Shown here one piece after another: positions 15,311-24,978 of a DNA stretch of 64,000 bases. Position 1 is the first letter of the stretch. Each line of letters starts with the position of its first letter. Below the pieces are notes generated by a model, which was given only the letters and a program-made list of their open reading frames with translations, was not told the DNA's origin and searched no databases. The stretch spans positions 1 to 64,000 of the forward strand of contig JAEYOP010000045.1 of NCBI GenBank assembly GCA_023411575.1, in the 5' to 3' direction. Source of the stretch: Bacillota bacterium. Its GTDB lineage: Bacteria; Bacillota; Clostridia; Acetivibrionales; DTU013. The translations under genes and the position numbers were made by a program.

Positions 15311-17113
15311 ATGAAAAAAGTCTCATTGAAAATCCTTTGCTGCCTGATCATGGTCTGCATGCTTGTTACAATGGCAGCGGGCTGCGGCACCCAGAAAGCC
15401 GAACCGACAGCGACCACCGCGGCTCCCGCCGTTACGGAGACGGGTGCTGCGACGGAAGAAACCGGCGCCGAACCGGTGGCAAAAAGCTACGACAAATTCA
15501 TCACCATCGATGTATTTGACAGCCAGGCCAACTACCAGGGCATTGCCAGCGGTTGGTTCGCAGAATACGTCAAGAAGAAATTCAACATGGAAATGAATAT
15601 CATTGCTCCGAACGTAGCGGGCGGCGGCGACACGCTGTTCCAGACCCGTTCGGCGGCAGGCAACCTCGGCGACCTGGTCATGGTCGGCTCGGAAAACGGA
15701 AGACTGGCCGACACGATCAAAGCGGGACTGGTCTATGACATAACCGATATGGCAAAGAGTGCGGCCAATATCCAGAAATATCCCAAGGCCATCAAGATGA
15801 TCCAGGATGTGGTCGGAACCGACAAGATTTATGCCATCGCATCCCAGGCTTCCACGAATTCTCCCACGACTCCTTCCGAGGGTCTCGATCTGACCTACGG
15901 ACCGTATGTCCGCTGGGATCTGTACACCGCAGTGGGCAGCCCCGAGCTCAAGACGCTGGAAGATATCCTTCCCGTCCTGAAGCAGATGCAGGACAAGGGC
16001 CCGAAGAGCGATTCCGGCAAAAAGTCTTATGCCATCTCCCTCTTCAAGGATTGGGACGGCAACATGATGTGTCTTGCAAAGCAGCCGGCCTGCATGTACG
16101 GATATGATGAAAACGGCTTCCAGCTCCTTTCCGCCGACGGTGCGACGACCCAGAGCATCATCGACAGCAATTCCGAATATGTAAGATCCCTTAAATTCTT
16201 CTTCCAGGCAAATCAGCTGGGCATCATGGATCCTGACTCCACTACCCAGAACTACGATACGCTTTACAACAAGTACAAAGACGGCGCCGTTCTCTTCTCT
16301 CCGTGGCCCTGGCTCGGTCAGGCCGCTTATAACACGGTAGAAAACAAGGCGGCAGGCAAAGGCTTTATGTATGCGCCGGTTCAGGATATGAAGATCTTCT
16401 CCTACGGCTGCGTACCGGGCGACAAGTACTGCATCTCCGTTGGCGCGAGCGCACAGGATCCCCAGAGAATGGTGGACTTCATCGACTGGCTGTATTCTCC
16501 TGAAGGCGTTATGTTCTCCAGCGCACAGACCTCAGGCACCTGCGGTCCGGAAGGCGTAACGTGGGAAATGAAGGACGGAAGACCGGTTCTCACCGACTTC
16601 GGCAACAAGGTATTCCGCGGCGACACGACGCTCACCATGCCCGAAGGCTGGGGCTCCGGCACCTACTACGACGGAATGTCCCCCCTCAACTACAAGGCGG
16701 TTAATACGCTGGACATCAACCCGGCAAACAATGCACCTTACAACTACACCCTGTGGGAATCCTACCTGGAATCCAACTCGACTCCTCTAGACAACTCCTG
16801 GAAGGATCTCATGAAGGCAACGACGACCCTGGATTACCTGAAGCAGCATAACAATTACACGGTTGCTCCCGGCAACAGTTTCATCGCTCCGGCAGCGCCC
16901 GCTGAAATCGATGCGGCCCGTACCCAGTGCAAGGAAATTATCAAAACCAACTCCTGGAAGATGGTATTTGCCAAGAACCAGGCAGAGTTTGACAAGCTCC
17001 TGAAGGATATGCAGGAAACCGTAAAGGGTCTTGGCTATGACAAGGTCCTGGCCTTCGACCAGAGCCTTTCCGACCAGATCAAGGCAGCTCGTGACGCGGC
17101 TGCAAAGCAGTAA
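15311..17113 (+). CDS. Extracellular solute-binding lipoprotein (LplA-like)
   Basis: 600 residues. The signal peptide has lipobox MAAGC (Cys near residue 25), then a Thr/Ala/Glu-rich linker. The large two-lobe binding fold has Trp- and Tyr-rich stretches expected of oligosaccharide binders (SPWPWLGQAAYN, GPYVRWDLYTAVG). AAAGGAGG precedes the ATG. It captures the sugar for the two permeases upstream. It is closely related along its whole length to the next gene product, indicating duplication. A strong terminator follows. Confidence 0.92.
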   Translation: MKKVSLKILCCLIMVCMLVTMAAGCGTQKAEPTATTAAPAVTETGAATEETGAEPVAKSYDKFITIDVFDSQANYQGIASGWFAEYVKKKFNMEMNIIAPNVAGGGDTLFQTRSAAGNLGDLVMVGSENGRLADTIKAGLVYDITDMAKSAANIQKYPKAIKMIQDVVGTDKIYAIASQASTNSPTTPSEGLDLTYGPYVRWDLYTAVGSPELKTLEDILPVLKQMQDKGPKSDSGKKSYAISLFKDWDGNMMCLAKQPACMYGYDENGFQLLSADGATTQSIIDSNSEYVRSLKFFFQANQLGIMDPDSTTQNYDTLYNKYKDGAVLFSPWPWLGQAAYNTVENKAAGKGFMYAPVQDMKIFSYGCVPGDKYCISVGASAQDPQRMVDFIDWLYSPEGVMFSSAQTSGTCGPEGVTWEMKDGRPVLTDFGNKVFRGDTTLTMPEGWGSGTYYDGMSPLNYKAVNTLDINPANNAPYNYTLWESYLESNSTPLDNSWKDLMKATTTLDYLKQHNNYTVAPGNSFIAPAAPAEIDAARTQCKEIIKTNSWKMVFAKNQAEFDKLLKDMQETVKGLGYDKVLAFDQSLSDQIKAARDAAAKQ

Positions 17114-17136
17114 TCCCCAATTGGTTCACCAGTCAG

Positions 17137-17170
17137 ACAGGGCTGCCGGATAAGGCGGCCCTGTTTTTTC
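17137..17170 (+). terminator. Strong intrinsic terminator
   Basis: An 11-bp stem (17137-17147 with 17154-17164), a 6-base loop and a TTTTTT run directly after it, 24 bases past the binding-protein stop. Confidence 0.92.
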
Positions 17171-17198
17171 CATAGAAATAATGCAAAAAACAATTTGG

Positions 17199-17227
17199 AT
17201 CGGGCCCGATTTTTGGTATCATATAAT
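17199..17227 (+). promoter_or_regulatory. Palindrome and -10 box upstream of the second binding protein
   Basis: A perfect 12-bp palindrome (17199-17210) lies where a -35 box would be, 11 bases before TATAAT (17222-17227). No convincing -35 is present, which suggests activator dependence. Confidence 0.4.
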
Positions 17228-17271
17228 TGGTAGGATAGAAATATAGTGACCGCAGGATATGGGGGCCTTTC

Positions 17272-19059
17272 ATGAAAAAACCGGCCAGGATACTGATCAT
17301 CTTCACTTTGCTTGCCTGCATGCTTTCCGCATGCGGCCTCGGCCTGCCCGGAGAACCGGCTGCGCCCGGGAACAGCAGCACCGCCGACCCGGCTGAGCCC
17401 CGGGCGGAAACGGCGGCGTCAGCCGAAAACAAGCTGTACACCGTCGATGTTTTCACCATGCTGGGCAATTCTTCCGGCGTTCAGACCGGATGGTTCGGAA
17501 AAGAGGTTCGGGACAGGTTCAATATCGTGATCCGCCTGATCGCCACCAATACGGACGGCGGCGAGGCGAAGTTCGCGACCCTGCAGGCCTCCGGGAATCT
17601 GGGGGATCTCGTCATCTTCGGAAACAACGACGCCAAATACCTGGATTCCATCTCGGGCGGCCTGCTGCTGGACATGGAAAAAGGCGGCCTGCTGGAAAAA
17701 TACGGACAGGAGATCGTCCGGAATTACCCGAAGGTATTGGAAAAGGCAAGGGTGAATTCCGGCATGGGGGTCAGCGTGTACGGGCTCGGCTATAGCGCGG
17801 CGGACATGCCCAGCGGACCGTCCGAAGGAGAGGACATGTCATGGGGCCCGGATCTCCGGTGGGACCTGTATGCGCGGCTGGGCTATCCCAAGCTGGAAAC
17901 GCTGGAGGATTACCTCCCTGTGCTGAAGCAGATGCAGAACCTTGAGCCGAGGAGTGAGTCCGGCTGGCCCACCTATGGATTTTCGCTCTGGAGCGACTGG
18001 GACAGCGATAAGATGTGCCTGGCAAAGCAGTATTGCAATGTCTACGGCTATGACGAAACCGATGGCTTCAATCCATACGGCTATGCGCTGGTATCCGCCT
18101 CGACGGACGAATACCAGGGGCTTCTGGACCCGGGCGGCTATTATATCAAATGCCTCAAGCTCTATTTCAACGCGAACCAGATGGGCCTTCTGGACCCGGA
18201 TTCCATCTCCCAGAAATACGAAGATGCCAACAGCAAGCTGAAGGACGGGCAGGTCCTGTTTTCCTGGTTCCCCTGGATGGACAACATCTACAACACCCTG
18301 GACAGGCAGGCCCAGGGCAAAGGCTTCCGGCTGGTCCCGTTCAGCGAGGAGGTCGTCTATTCCGTGGGCTATAACCCTTACGGCGGCGACCGGCTGCTCT
18401 CCATCGGGGCCAATGCGAAATACCCGGAAAGGATCCTGCAGCTCATCAACTGGATGTATTCCCCCGAAGGCTTCCAGACGATCAAGGCGGGTCCCCGGGG
18501 ACTTACCTGGGACCTGGACGCTAACGGGAAACCATACCTCACGGACTATGGCATGAGGGCCTTGCCGAACAACCCCGAACCGGTCCCGGAGGAATACGGG
18601 GGAGGGACCTTCAAGGACGGGCAGAACCAGATGAACATCGATCCCGTCCAGATGACGGCAATCAATCCTGCGACGGGAGAGGCTTACGATTACCATCTTT
18701 GGTCCTCCTATCTAAAATGCAGTCCGACAAAGCTCGTTCTGGATTGGCGTTCAAAGATGGGGGTACTGACCTCCAAGGAGTATTTCCTGAAGAACAACCG
18801 TATTGCAATCGCGGCGCCGGTGTTTACGGGGAGCGCTCCGCGGCCGATGGGCAAAACCCTGGAGCAGAAAAAGGGCCAGGTGGCGACGGTGATAAAGCAG
18901 TATTCCTGGAAGATCATTTTCGCAAAGGACCTGGCGGAGTACGATACGCTTCTGAATGAAATGATCATGAAGGCGAAAACACTGGGATACGACGATATTC
19001 TCCAATGGAACATCGAGCAGGCGAAGGAAATCTTCGAATGGCGCAGGAGGAACAACTAG
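17272..19059 (+). CDS. Second solute-binding lipoprotein, paralogue of the preceding one
   Basis: 595 residues. The lipobox is LSAC after a basic start and hydrophobic core. The order of motifs mirrors the upstream protein (VDVFTMLGNSSGVQTGWFG, NLGDLVIFGNND, GPDLRWDLYARLGYPKL, SWFPWMDNIYNTLDR). It lies beyond a terminator, with its own candidate control region: a perfect 12-bp palindrome at 17199-17210 and TATAAT at 17222-17227. I infer a second binding protein with different specificity or regulation that shares the same permeases. Confidence 0.9.
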   Translation: MKKPARILIIFTLLACMLSACGLGLPGEPAAPGNSSTADPAEPRAETAASAENKLYTVDVFTMLGNSSGVQTGWFGKEVRDRFNIVIRLIATNTDGGEAKFATLQASGNLGDLVIFGNNDAKYLDSISGGLLLDMEKGGLLEKYGQEIVRNYPKVLEKARVNSGMGVSVYGLGYSAADMPSGPSEGEDMSWGPDLRWDLYARLGYPKLETLEDYLPVLKQMQNLEPRSESGWPTYGFSLWSDWDSDKMCLAKQYCNVYGYDETDGFNPYGYALVSASTDEYQGLLDPGGYYIKCLKLYFNANQMGLLDPDSISQKYEDANSKLKDGQVLFSWFPWMDNIYNTLDRQAQGKGFRLVPFSEEVVYSVGYNPYGGDRLLSIGANAKYPERILQLINWMYSPEGFQTIKAGPRGLTWDLDANGKPYLTDYGMRALPNNPEPVPEEYGGGTFKDGQNQMNIDPVQMTAINPATGEAYDYHLWSSYLKCSPTKLVLDWRSKMGVLTSKEYFLKNNRIAIAAPVFTGSAPRPMGKTLEQKKGQVATVIKQYSWKIIFAKDLAEYDTLLNEMIMKAKTLGYDDILQWNIEQAKEIFEWRRRNN

Positions 19060-19076
19060 GCAGAAAAACAACCAGG

Positions 19077-19110
19077 CGGGACGAGGTATTTATTCTCCCG
19101 TCCCGTTTTT
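19077..19110 (+). terminator. Terminator overlapping the end of glgB
   Basis: A 7-bp GC-rich stem (19077-19083 with 19099-19105) with a TTTTT run ends the rightward cassette. Its right part is antisense to the last codons of the convergent glgB. Confidence 0.75.
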
Positions 19111-21036
19111 GAATTCCGGCTTGAACACCACGGTGGCCAGCGGAGGAACGCGCACCGCTATGGAATAGGGGCGCTGCAGGTATTCGGACGGCAGGGCTTC
19201 CACGCCGCCCAGGTTTCCTACATTGCTGCCGCCGTAAATTTCCGAATCGCTGTTCAGAATTTCATGATAAAAGGCGTCGTAAGGCACGCCGATTTTATAG
19301 CCGTCGTACACGACCGGAGTGAAGTTGCAGACGAAGATCAGCACATCCTCCGGGCTGCTTCCCTTCCGCAGGAAGGAAACAACGCTGTGGTCGCTGTCGT
19401 TGCAGTCCAGCCATTCGAAGCCATCATAGCTGAAGTCGATCTCATACAGGGCTTTATGGGAGGAATACAGCTTGTTCAGATCCCGGACGAAATCCTTCAT
19501 TTTCCTGTGCATGTCATAGTCCAGCAGGAGCCAGTCCAGTCCCTGCTTGAAATTCCATTCGATGAACTGCCCAAATTCGTTGCCCATGAACATCAGCTTT
19601 TTGCCGGGATGGCCGAACATGTAGCCGTAGGTTACCCGCAGCCCGGCAAACTTCTGCCAGTAGTCTCCGGGCATCTTGTTGATCATGGAACACTTGCCGT
19701 GCACCACCTCGTCATGGGACAGTACGAGGACAAAATTCTCGTTCATGGCATACATGAGGGAGAAGGTAATATAGTTATGGTGATATTTGCGGTAGACGGG
19801 GTCCATGCTGACATACCGGAGATAATCGTTCATCCAGCCCATGTTCCATTTATAGGTGAAGCCCAGGCCGCCCGTGTACGGAGGCTTGGTGACCATGGGC
19901 CAGGAGGTGGATTCCTCCGCGATCATCATAACGCCCGGGAAATAATTGTAGATGGTTGAATTCAGCTGCCTCAGGAAGCTCACCGCTCCGGTATTCTGAT
20001 TGCCGCCCCACTTATTGGGGATCCATTCGCCCTTCTTCCGTCCATAGTCCAGATAAAGCATGGAAGCGACCGCATCGACCCGGATTCCGTCCAAATGGTA
20101 CTTTTCGAACCAGAAGACCGCGTTGGACACGAGGAAATTCCGGACTTCATGGCGGGTATAGTTGAAGATCAGGGTTCCCCAGTCGGGATGCTCCCCTTGC
20201 CGCGGGTCGAAGTGCTCATACAGGGCGGTGCCGTCGAACCGGGCCAGCCCGGGGGCGTCCTTGGGAAAGTGGGCGGGAACCCAGTCCATGATGACGCCGA
20301 TGCCGTGCCGGTGGCACTCGTCGATGAAATACATGAATTCCTCCGGCCGGCCGTACCTGCTTGTGATGGAGTAATACCCTGTCACCTGATACCCCCAGGA
20401 GTCGTCCAGGGGATGCTCGGCCACAGGCAAAAGCTCTATGTGGGTATACCCCATTTCCAGGACGTAGTTCACCAGCCTGTCGGCGTATTCCCTGTAAAGC
20501 AGGAAATTGCTGCTGCCGTCGTCGGAACGGGCCCAGGAGCCAAGATGGACCTCATAGATGGAAACCGGTTTGTCGAAGGTGTTGCCGGCGTCTCTCCGCT
20601 GCAGCCACTCCTGATCGTGCCACTCGTAGCCGTCCAGATCAAAAATGATCGACGCGGTGCCGGGACGCATTTCCGTATAAAAGGCATAGGGGTCGGATTT
20701 GATCAGAAGCTCGCCGGAGCTTGTCTTGATCTCGTACTTGTACAGGTCGCCGGAGCTCAGACCGGGAATAAACAGGGACCACACGCCGGAGCAGCCCACC
20801 AGGTTCATCGGGTGGCATCTGCCGTCCCAGTGGTTGAAGTGTCCTACGACGCTGACCCTTCCGGCGGAAGGGGCCCAGACGGCGAAATGGGTTCCCCGGA
20901 CTCCGTCCAGGGTCATCGGGTGCGCGCCGAGCTTCTCGTATATTTTATGGTGATTCCCCTCGTTGAAAAGATGCAGGTCGAACTCGGAGATGACCTGGCA
21001 GGGAAGGGAATCGGCCGTCTTTTTTCGATTGTTCAT
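19090..21036 (-). CDS. glgB: 1,4-alpha-glucan branching enzyme
   Basis: 648 residues from the ATG at 21036 (AGGAG five bases upstream; a longer frame to 21075 lacks a site). An N-terminal CBM48 domain (GAHPMTLDGVRGTHFAVWAP) precedes a GH13 barrel. The catalytic set is the Asp in DGIRVDAVASMLYLDYGR, the Glu in MIAEESTSW and the Asp in LVLSHDEVVHGK. The enzyme moves alpha-1,4 chains to 1,6 positions. No other glycogen gene is in the window; it stands alone between two facing sugar-uptake cassettes, in line with but 94 bases downstream of the second cassette's permease genes. Confidence 0.95.
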   Translation of the reverse strand: MNNRKKTADSLPCQVISEFDLHLFNEGNHHKIYEKLGAHPMTLDGVRGTHFAVWAPSAGRVSVVGHFNHWDGRCHPMNLVGCSGVWSLFIPGLSSGDLYKYEIKTSSGELLIKSDPYAFYTEMRPGTASIIFDLDGYEWHDQEWLQRRDAGNTFDKPVSIYEVHLGSWARSDDGSSNFLLYREYADRLVNYVLEMGYTHIELLPVAEHPLDDSWGYQVTGYYSITSRYGRPEEFMYFIDECHRHGIGVIMDWVPAHFPKDAPGLARFDGTALYEHFDPRQGEHPDWGTLIFNYTRHEVRNFLVSNAVFWFEKYHLDGIRVDAVASMLYLDYGRKKGEWIPNKWGGNQNTGAVSFLRQLNSTIYNYFPGVMMIAEESTSWPMVTKPPYTGGLGFTYKWNMGWMNDYLRYVSMDPVYRKYHHNYITFSLMYAMNENFVLVLSHDEVVHGKCSMINKMPGDYWQKFAGLRVTYGYMFGHPGKKLMFMGNEFGQFIEWNFKQGLDWLLLDYDMHRKMKDFVRDLNKLYSSHKALYEIDFSYDGFEWLDCNDSDHSVVSFLRKGSSPEDVLIFVCNFTPVVYDGYKIGVPYDAFYHEILNSDSEIYGGSNVGNLGGVEALPSEYLQRPYSIAVRVPPLATVVFKPEFKNGTGE

Positions 21037-21129
21037 TTGCAGCTCCTGGTTTGTGACATAATGGAATACTTCCATTATTATATCGCTACTGCAAATATTT
21101 TTCCATTTATTTGTGGAATAGAGGATTTA

Positions 21130-22047
21130 TTACCCCTTGACTGCGCCGATGATCACGCCGTTGACGAAGTATTTCTGCAGGAAGGGATAAACAATCAGAA
21201 TGGGCACGGAAGCCACAACGGTCACGGCTGCGCGGATGGAAGCCGGTGTGACGGAATCGTAGCCCTTCGTATTGGTATACATGGAGGCCCCCGATCTTTC
21301 CGTGGCGGTGTTCATGGCAGAGGACAAAAGCTTCATCATTTCATACTGCAGGGTGGTCAGCTTCGGCTCGCTGGAGCAGTAGATGAAGGTGTCAAACCAG
21401 GAATTCCAGGCTCCTACGGCGCACCACAGGGCGACGGTCGCCAGGACCGGCTTGCAGCAAGGCATGACGATCTGCATGAAGCACCGGAAATAACCCGAGC
21501 CGTCGATAAAGGCCGCTTCCACCAGGCTGGCGGGAAGAGACTGCATATAGGACCGGAGGATGATGATATTGAAAACGCTGACGATGCCCGGCAGGATGTA
21601 CACCAGGAAATTGTTCATCAGGTGCAGGTCCTTGATCAGGAAATATCCAGGGATCAGGCCCGCCGACACGTACATGGTAACCAGGAAATACCGGGTGACG
21701 AATTTGCGCCAGAGAAATTCCGGGCGGGACAGGACGAAGCCGACGATTGCGGAAACAAAGACGCAGGTGACCGTCGCCAGAATGGTACGCACGACGGAAT
21801 TCGCCGAAGCGGTGATCAGCAGCTCGTTTTTGAACACCATTTTATAGTTGTACAGGGAAAATACCCGGGGAAAGAGGGTGATTCCTCCGCGCAGGGTATC
21901 CTGGGACTGGTTGAAGGATACGGCGATGGTATTCCAGAACGGATACAGCATAACGGTGATGACGAGCAGCATGAAGAAGCTGTTCAACGTGTAAAAGACA
22001 ATCGGTTCCAACCGGCTGCGCTTGATTTTTATCGTATTGTTGACCAT
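21130..22047 (-). CDS. ABC sugar importer permease, YtcP/LplC type (second cassette)
   Basis: 305 residues from the ATG at 22047 behind GGAGAGG; longer in-frame starts would extend into the preceding gene. Six helices, EAA loop VEAAFIDGSGYFRCFMQIVM and the signature end FVNGVIIGAVKG. It pairs with the LplB-type permease whose stop lies 13 bases upstream. Confidence 0.92.
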   Translation of the reverse strand: MVNNTIKIKRSRLEPIVFYTLNSFFMLLVITVMLYPFWNTIAVSFNQSQDTLRGGITLFPRVFSLYNYKMVFKNELLITASANSVVRTILATVTCVFVSAIVGFVLSRPEFLWRKFVTRYFLVTMYVSAGLIPGYFLIKDLHLMNNFLVYILPGIVSVFNIIILRSYMQSLPASLVEAAFIDGSGYFRCFMQIVMPCCKPVLATVALWCAVGAWNSWFDTFIYCSSEPKLTTLQYEMMKLLSSAMNTATERSGASMYTNTKGYDSVTPASIRAAVTVVASVPILIVYPFLQKYFVNGVIIGAVKG

Positions 22048-22060
22048 TTTATCCTCTCCC

Positions 22061-23023
22061 TTACAGTACGGTCTCTTCGTCGAACCGACCGGACAGATAA
22101 TTAGTAAATGCAACCAGGGCGATGGATATTACGGATTTGAAGATACCGGCTGCCGTCGCCAGGGAATAGTTGCCGTTATTGATACCGTATTTCAGAACGA
22201 ATATGTCGATGGTTTCGGATACGTCCATGACCAGGCCTTTTCCCAGGAGGTAGGGGACCTCAAAGCCGGCATTCAGGATCCATCCCAGGTTCATGATCAA
22301 AAGAACGATGATGGTGGTGCGGATTCCGGGAAGCGTAATGTGCCACATTTTGCGGTAGCGGTTTCCTCCGTCGATCGAGCAGGATTCATAGAGGGACGGA
22401 TCGATGGAGGACATGGCGGCGATGTAGATAATAGAGTTCCAGCCCATTTCCTTCCAGACGTTGGAGAAGGTGTTGACCCACCAGAAGTATTCCGGCTTTC
22501 CCAGCCACAACACCGGCTTGTCGATAACGCCCAGGACCATCAGCAGGTTGTTGAGGGTACCGTCGTAGGTGGACAGGATATTTGAAATCAGGGAGCATAC
22601 GATTACCCAGCTTAAAAAGTGGGGCAGATAGGAGACCGTCTGGGTGATGCGCTTGAAGCCGAGATTGCGGATTTCATTCAGAAGCAGGGCGAAGCCGATG
22701 GCAAAAACGAAGCCGAAAACAAGGTTTAAAACCGACATGCCCAGGGTATTGCGGAAAGCTCTCCAGAAGTTGGGCTCCTGAAACAGGAATTTAAACTGGT
22801 CCAGGCCCACAAACCTGGAATGCCAGTATCCCTTGCCGGGCCTGAAATTCTGGAAGGCCATGATCCAGCCGGACAGCGGCCAGTAGCTGAAAACAAAGGT
22901 AATGAGCATGCAGGGGACTACCATGAAGAACAGGGATTTTTGAGCTTTAAAAAGCTTCCGTTTCCGATCGGAGGCGGAAGTCCCGATCCTTTTTTTTTGC
23001 AGTGCAAGGTTGTTCTCTCCCAT
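22061..23023 (-). CDS. ABC sugar importer permease, LplB/YteP type (second cassette)
   Basis: 320 residues from the ATG at 23023. The first bases carry a 15-base tandem duplication (ATGGGAGAG twice), so an ATG at 23038 is also in frame; the inner one has GGGAGAG as its binding site. A cytoplasmic basic N-terminus is followed by six helices and an EAA loop (YESCSIDGGNRYRKMWHITL) plus NVWKEMGWNSIIYIAAMSSI. It is translated just upstream of its YtcP partner. Confidence 0.92.
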   Translation of the reverse strand: MGENNLALQKKRIGTSASDRKRKLFKAQKSLFFMVVPCMLITFVFSYWPLSGWIMAFQNFRPGKGYWHSRFVGLDQFKFLFQEPNFWRAFRNTLGMSVLNLVFGFVFAIGFALLLNEIRNLGFKRITQTVSYLPHFLSWVIVCSLISNILSTYDGTLNNLLMVLGVIDKPVLWLGKPEYFWWVNTFSNVWKEMGWNSIIYIAAMSSIDPSLYESCSIDGGNRYRKMWHITLPGIRTTIIVLLIMNLGWILNAGFEVPYLLGKGLVMDVSETIDIFVLKYGINNGNYSLATAAGIFKSVISIALVAFTNYLSGRFDEETVL

Positions 23024-23125
23024 TTGAATCTCTCCCATTTGCGGCAAGATGACACTATACCGGTTAAAAAAATCAGGGAAGGAGGATGGCCCTCCCTCCC
23101 TGGTTTACCATGGCTGCTTGAAAAA

Positions 23126-24832
23126 TTATTTGCCCATCTTTGCCTTGATCTGGCGGTTTACTTCATCCAGATAAGCCTGCGGGTTGCTGGTGTTGAATTC
23201 TGCCACATATTTATCCCAAAGGGCGTCATAATCGGCCGATTTGGACATGATCAGACGGGGGAGGTACTTGCGGCTTACATCGTTGAACTTGGTATTGGCT
23301 GTCTTTGCCTCGCTGCCGTCCTCAATGGAGAAGGCCCATACGGGATAATACTTGGGGCGTACCACTGGAGCGGAAAGAATCTGCGCGTGGTAGTCAATGT
23401 TAAACGCTTTGAGGAAGTTCAGGTCGTATTCGGACAGGGAAGCCTTGTACTCGTCCACGGAATCCTGGTTTGTACACGGGCTGCCGTCATCATAAAGACC
23501 CTGCCGCTTCGGAGAATAGTTGGCGAGGATGTATCCCGTCAAATCACGCCTCTTGGCATCGTCGTTCCGGATGTCGCGGTATTCCTTGGTCCAGACCTTG
23601 CCGGTTTCTCCGACCTTGGTGTAATCCTTGCCTTCTACGCCCCAGTTCAGATAGTTCTGGACATCTTCCTGCAGCAGCCAGTCATAGAATGCAAGCAGGC
23701 GGTCGGGGTTCTGGCACTTCTTGGTGATGCCGAGACCGTTGTTGCCGGTGAAGGTCGGGGCGTCGAGATAGCCATCCTTTACGCCCGGATTGGTGATCGG
23801 AACGGCCACATAGGTGCGGTTGTATTTATTGTCGCTCTTCAGGACGTTTTCACCGGATGCGAAATTCCACTGCTGGTCAAACATGCCCAGCACGGCGCCG
23901 GTGGAGAGCCTGGAGATGTATTGGTCATAGTTTTCCGTAAAGGTTTCCGCCTCGATGATTCCTTTGTGGTATTCCTCGTTCAGCTTCTTGTAGTAGGCCT
24001 TGGCCGTATCCGAGATCTGATAGAGAGATGCCGTGTAGCTGCTCTGGTCCACAAAGACGTCGCCGTCATTGCCTGCGCCCATCAGATGCTGCGCGGGATT
24101 GCGGAGGCAGAAGTCCCTCCAGCCGTCGCACAGGACTTCAAAGCCGATGGTCTTTACGCCGTCGATGGTGGGGTTCTTTGCTTTATAATCTTCGATCAGC
24201 TTGAAGTATTCGTCCAGGGTTTTCGGAATCTGGTTGCCGCCGGCTTCCAGAACCGCCTTCTGGATGAAGAAGCCTACGCCGGTGTCCTGGAAAATCGGGG
24301 GAATGTTCTTGTAAACGCTGAAGAGCTCCAGGATATATTCGTGTCCGTCGGGAGCCGTCATTTTGTCCTTATTCGGCGAATAGTGGGCATTCAGGTTGGG
24401 ATAGTTCGGAAGCTTGTCTTCCAGCGGGATGAATGCACCTGCGTCGATAAATTTGGCGGATTCCGCAAAAATGGCGTCCGGATAATCTTCACCGGCAATC
24501 ATAACGCCCTGCTTCTGCTGCAGGTCGCCGACCAGGAATTCGTACTCTATGGTAACACCGGTAAGCTCCGTTATTTTCTTAAGGATCGGATTGTCCTTCG
24601 AAGGAGCGGTATTGGGGTCGCGGAGGAAGATTTTGAACGTGATGGGATCCCTGTCTGCCATGGGGGTCAATCCCGTTTCAGCGTCTTTTTCAGCCGCAGG
24701 CTGGGCTGCAGCTTCCGATGCCGCGGGCTGGGTGGTTGAAGAGGGGTTCTGGTTTGCCGAGCCACATGCTGCGAAGGTAAGAATTACACATGCTGCCAGA
24801 AGTATAGCCAATACTTTTCGAGCCATTTTCAT
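23126..24832 (-). CDS. Extracellular solute-binding lipoprotein (second cassette)
   Basis: 568 residues from the ATG at 24832; a GTG at 24847 is in frame but has no properly placed site. The lipobox is TFAAC near residue 23, then a Ser/Thr/Ala/Gln linker and a family 1-type binding fold (MADRDPITFKIFLRDPNTAP, GNNGLGITKKCQNPDRLLAF). It resembles LplA/YtcQ-type proteins and differs from the pair at 15-19 kb. It is transcribed with the two permeases; the response regulator gene lies upstream on the same strand. Confidence 0.91.
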   Translation of the reverse strand: MKMARKVLAILLAACVILTFAACGSANQNPSSTTQPAASEAAAQPAAEKDAETGLTPMADRDPITFKIFLRDPNTAPSKDNPILKKITELTGVTIEYEFLVGDLQQKQGVMIAGEDYPDAIFAESAKFIDAGAFIPLEDKLPNYPNLNAHYSPNKDKMTAPDGHEYILELFSVYKNIPPIFQDTGVGFFIQKAVLEAGGNQIPKTLDEYFKLIEDYKAKNPTIDGVKTIGFEVLCDGWRDFCLRNPAQHLMGAGNDGDVFVDQSSYTASLYQISDTAKAYYKKLNEEYHKGIIEAETFTENYDQYISRLSTGAVLGMFDQQWNFASGENVLKSDNKYNRTYVAVPITNPGVKDGYLDAPTFTGNNGLGITKKCQNPDRLLAFYDWLLQEDVQNYLNWGVEGKDYTKVGETGKVWTKEYRDIRNDDAKRRDLTGYILANYSPKRQGLYDDGSPCTNQDSVDEYKASLSEYDLNFLKAFNIDYHAQILSAPVVRPKYYPVWAFSIEDGSEAKTANTKFNDVSRKYLPRLIMSKSADYDALWDKYVAEFNTSNPQAYLDEVNRQIKAKMGK

Positions 24833-24865
24833 TTTTGTAACATCCACCTTTCTTTTTTTAAGCTC

Positions 24866-24894
24866 ATTGTAGCATGGGACCCCATAGGCGTCAT
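24866..24894 (-). promoter_or_regulatory. Promoter with internal dyad for the second importer
   Basis: On the minus strand ATGACG (24894-24889) and TACAAT (24871-24866) are 17 bases apart. The spacer contains ATGGG-AC-CCCAT (24874-24885), a dyad with the same G-block/C-block form as that at 13210-13230 in the first cassette. Confidence 0.5.
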
Positions 24895-24978
24895 TCCAAA
24901 AACAATACCTCTAACTCCAAATTTTAAACCTCTTCTTTTAAAACTCTTGCGGCGCCGCGGCGGATTTTTGCGGCGGGG

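Noticed and set aside
20095..24739. Two rightward frames of 669 and 639 residues
   Set aside because: Both lie opposite glgB, permease and binding-protein genes with clear family motifs; they arise from GC-rich codon use.
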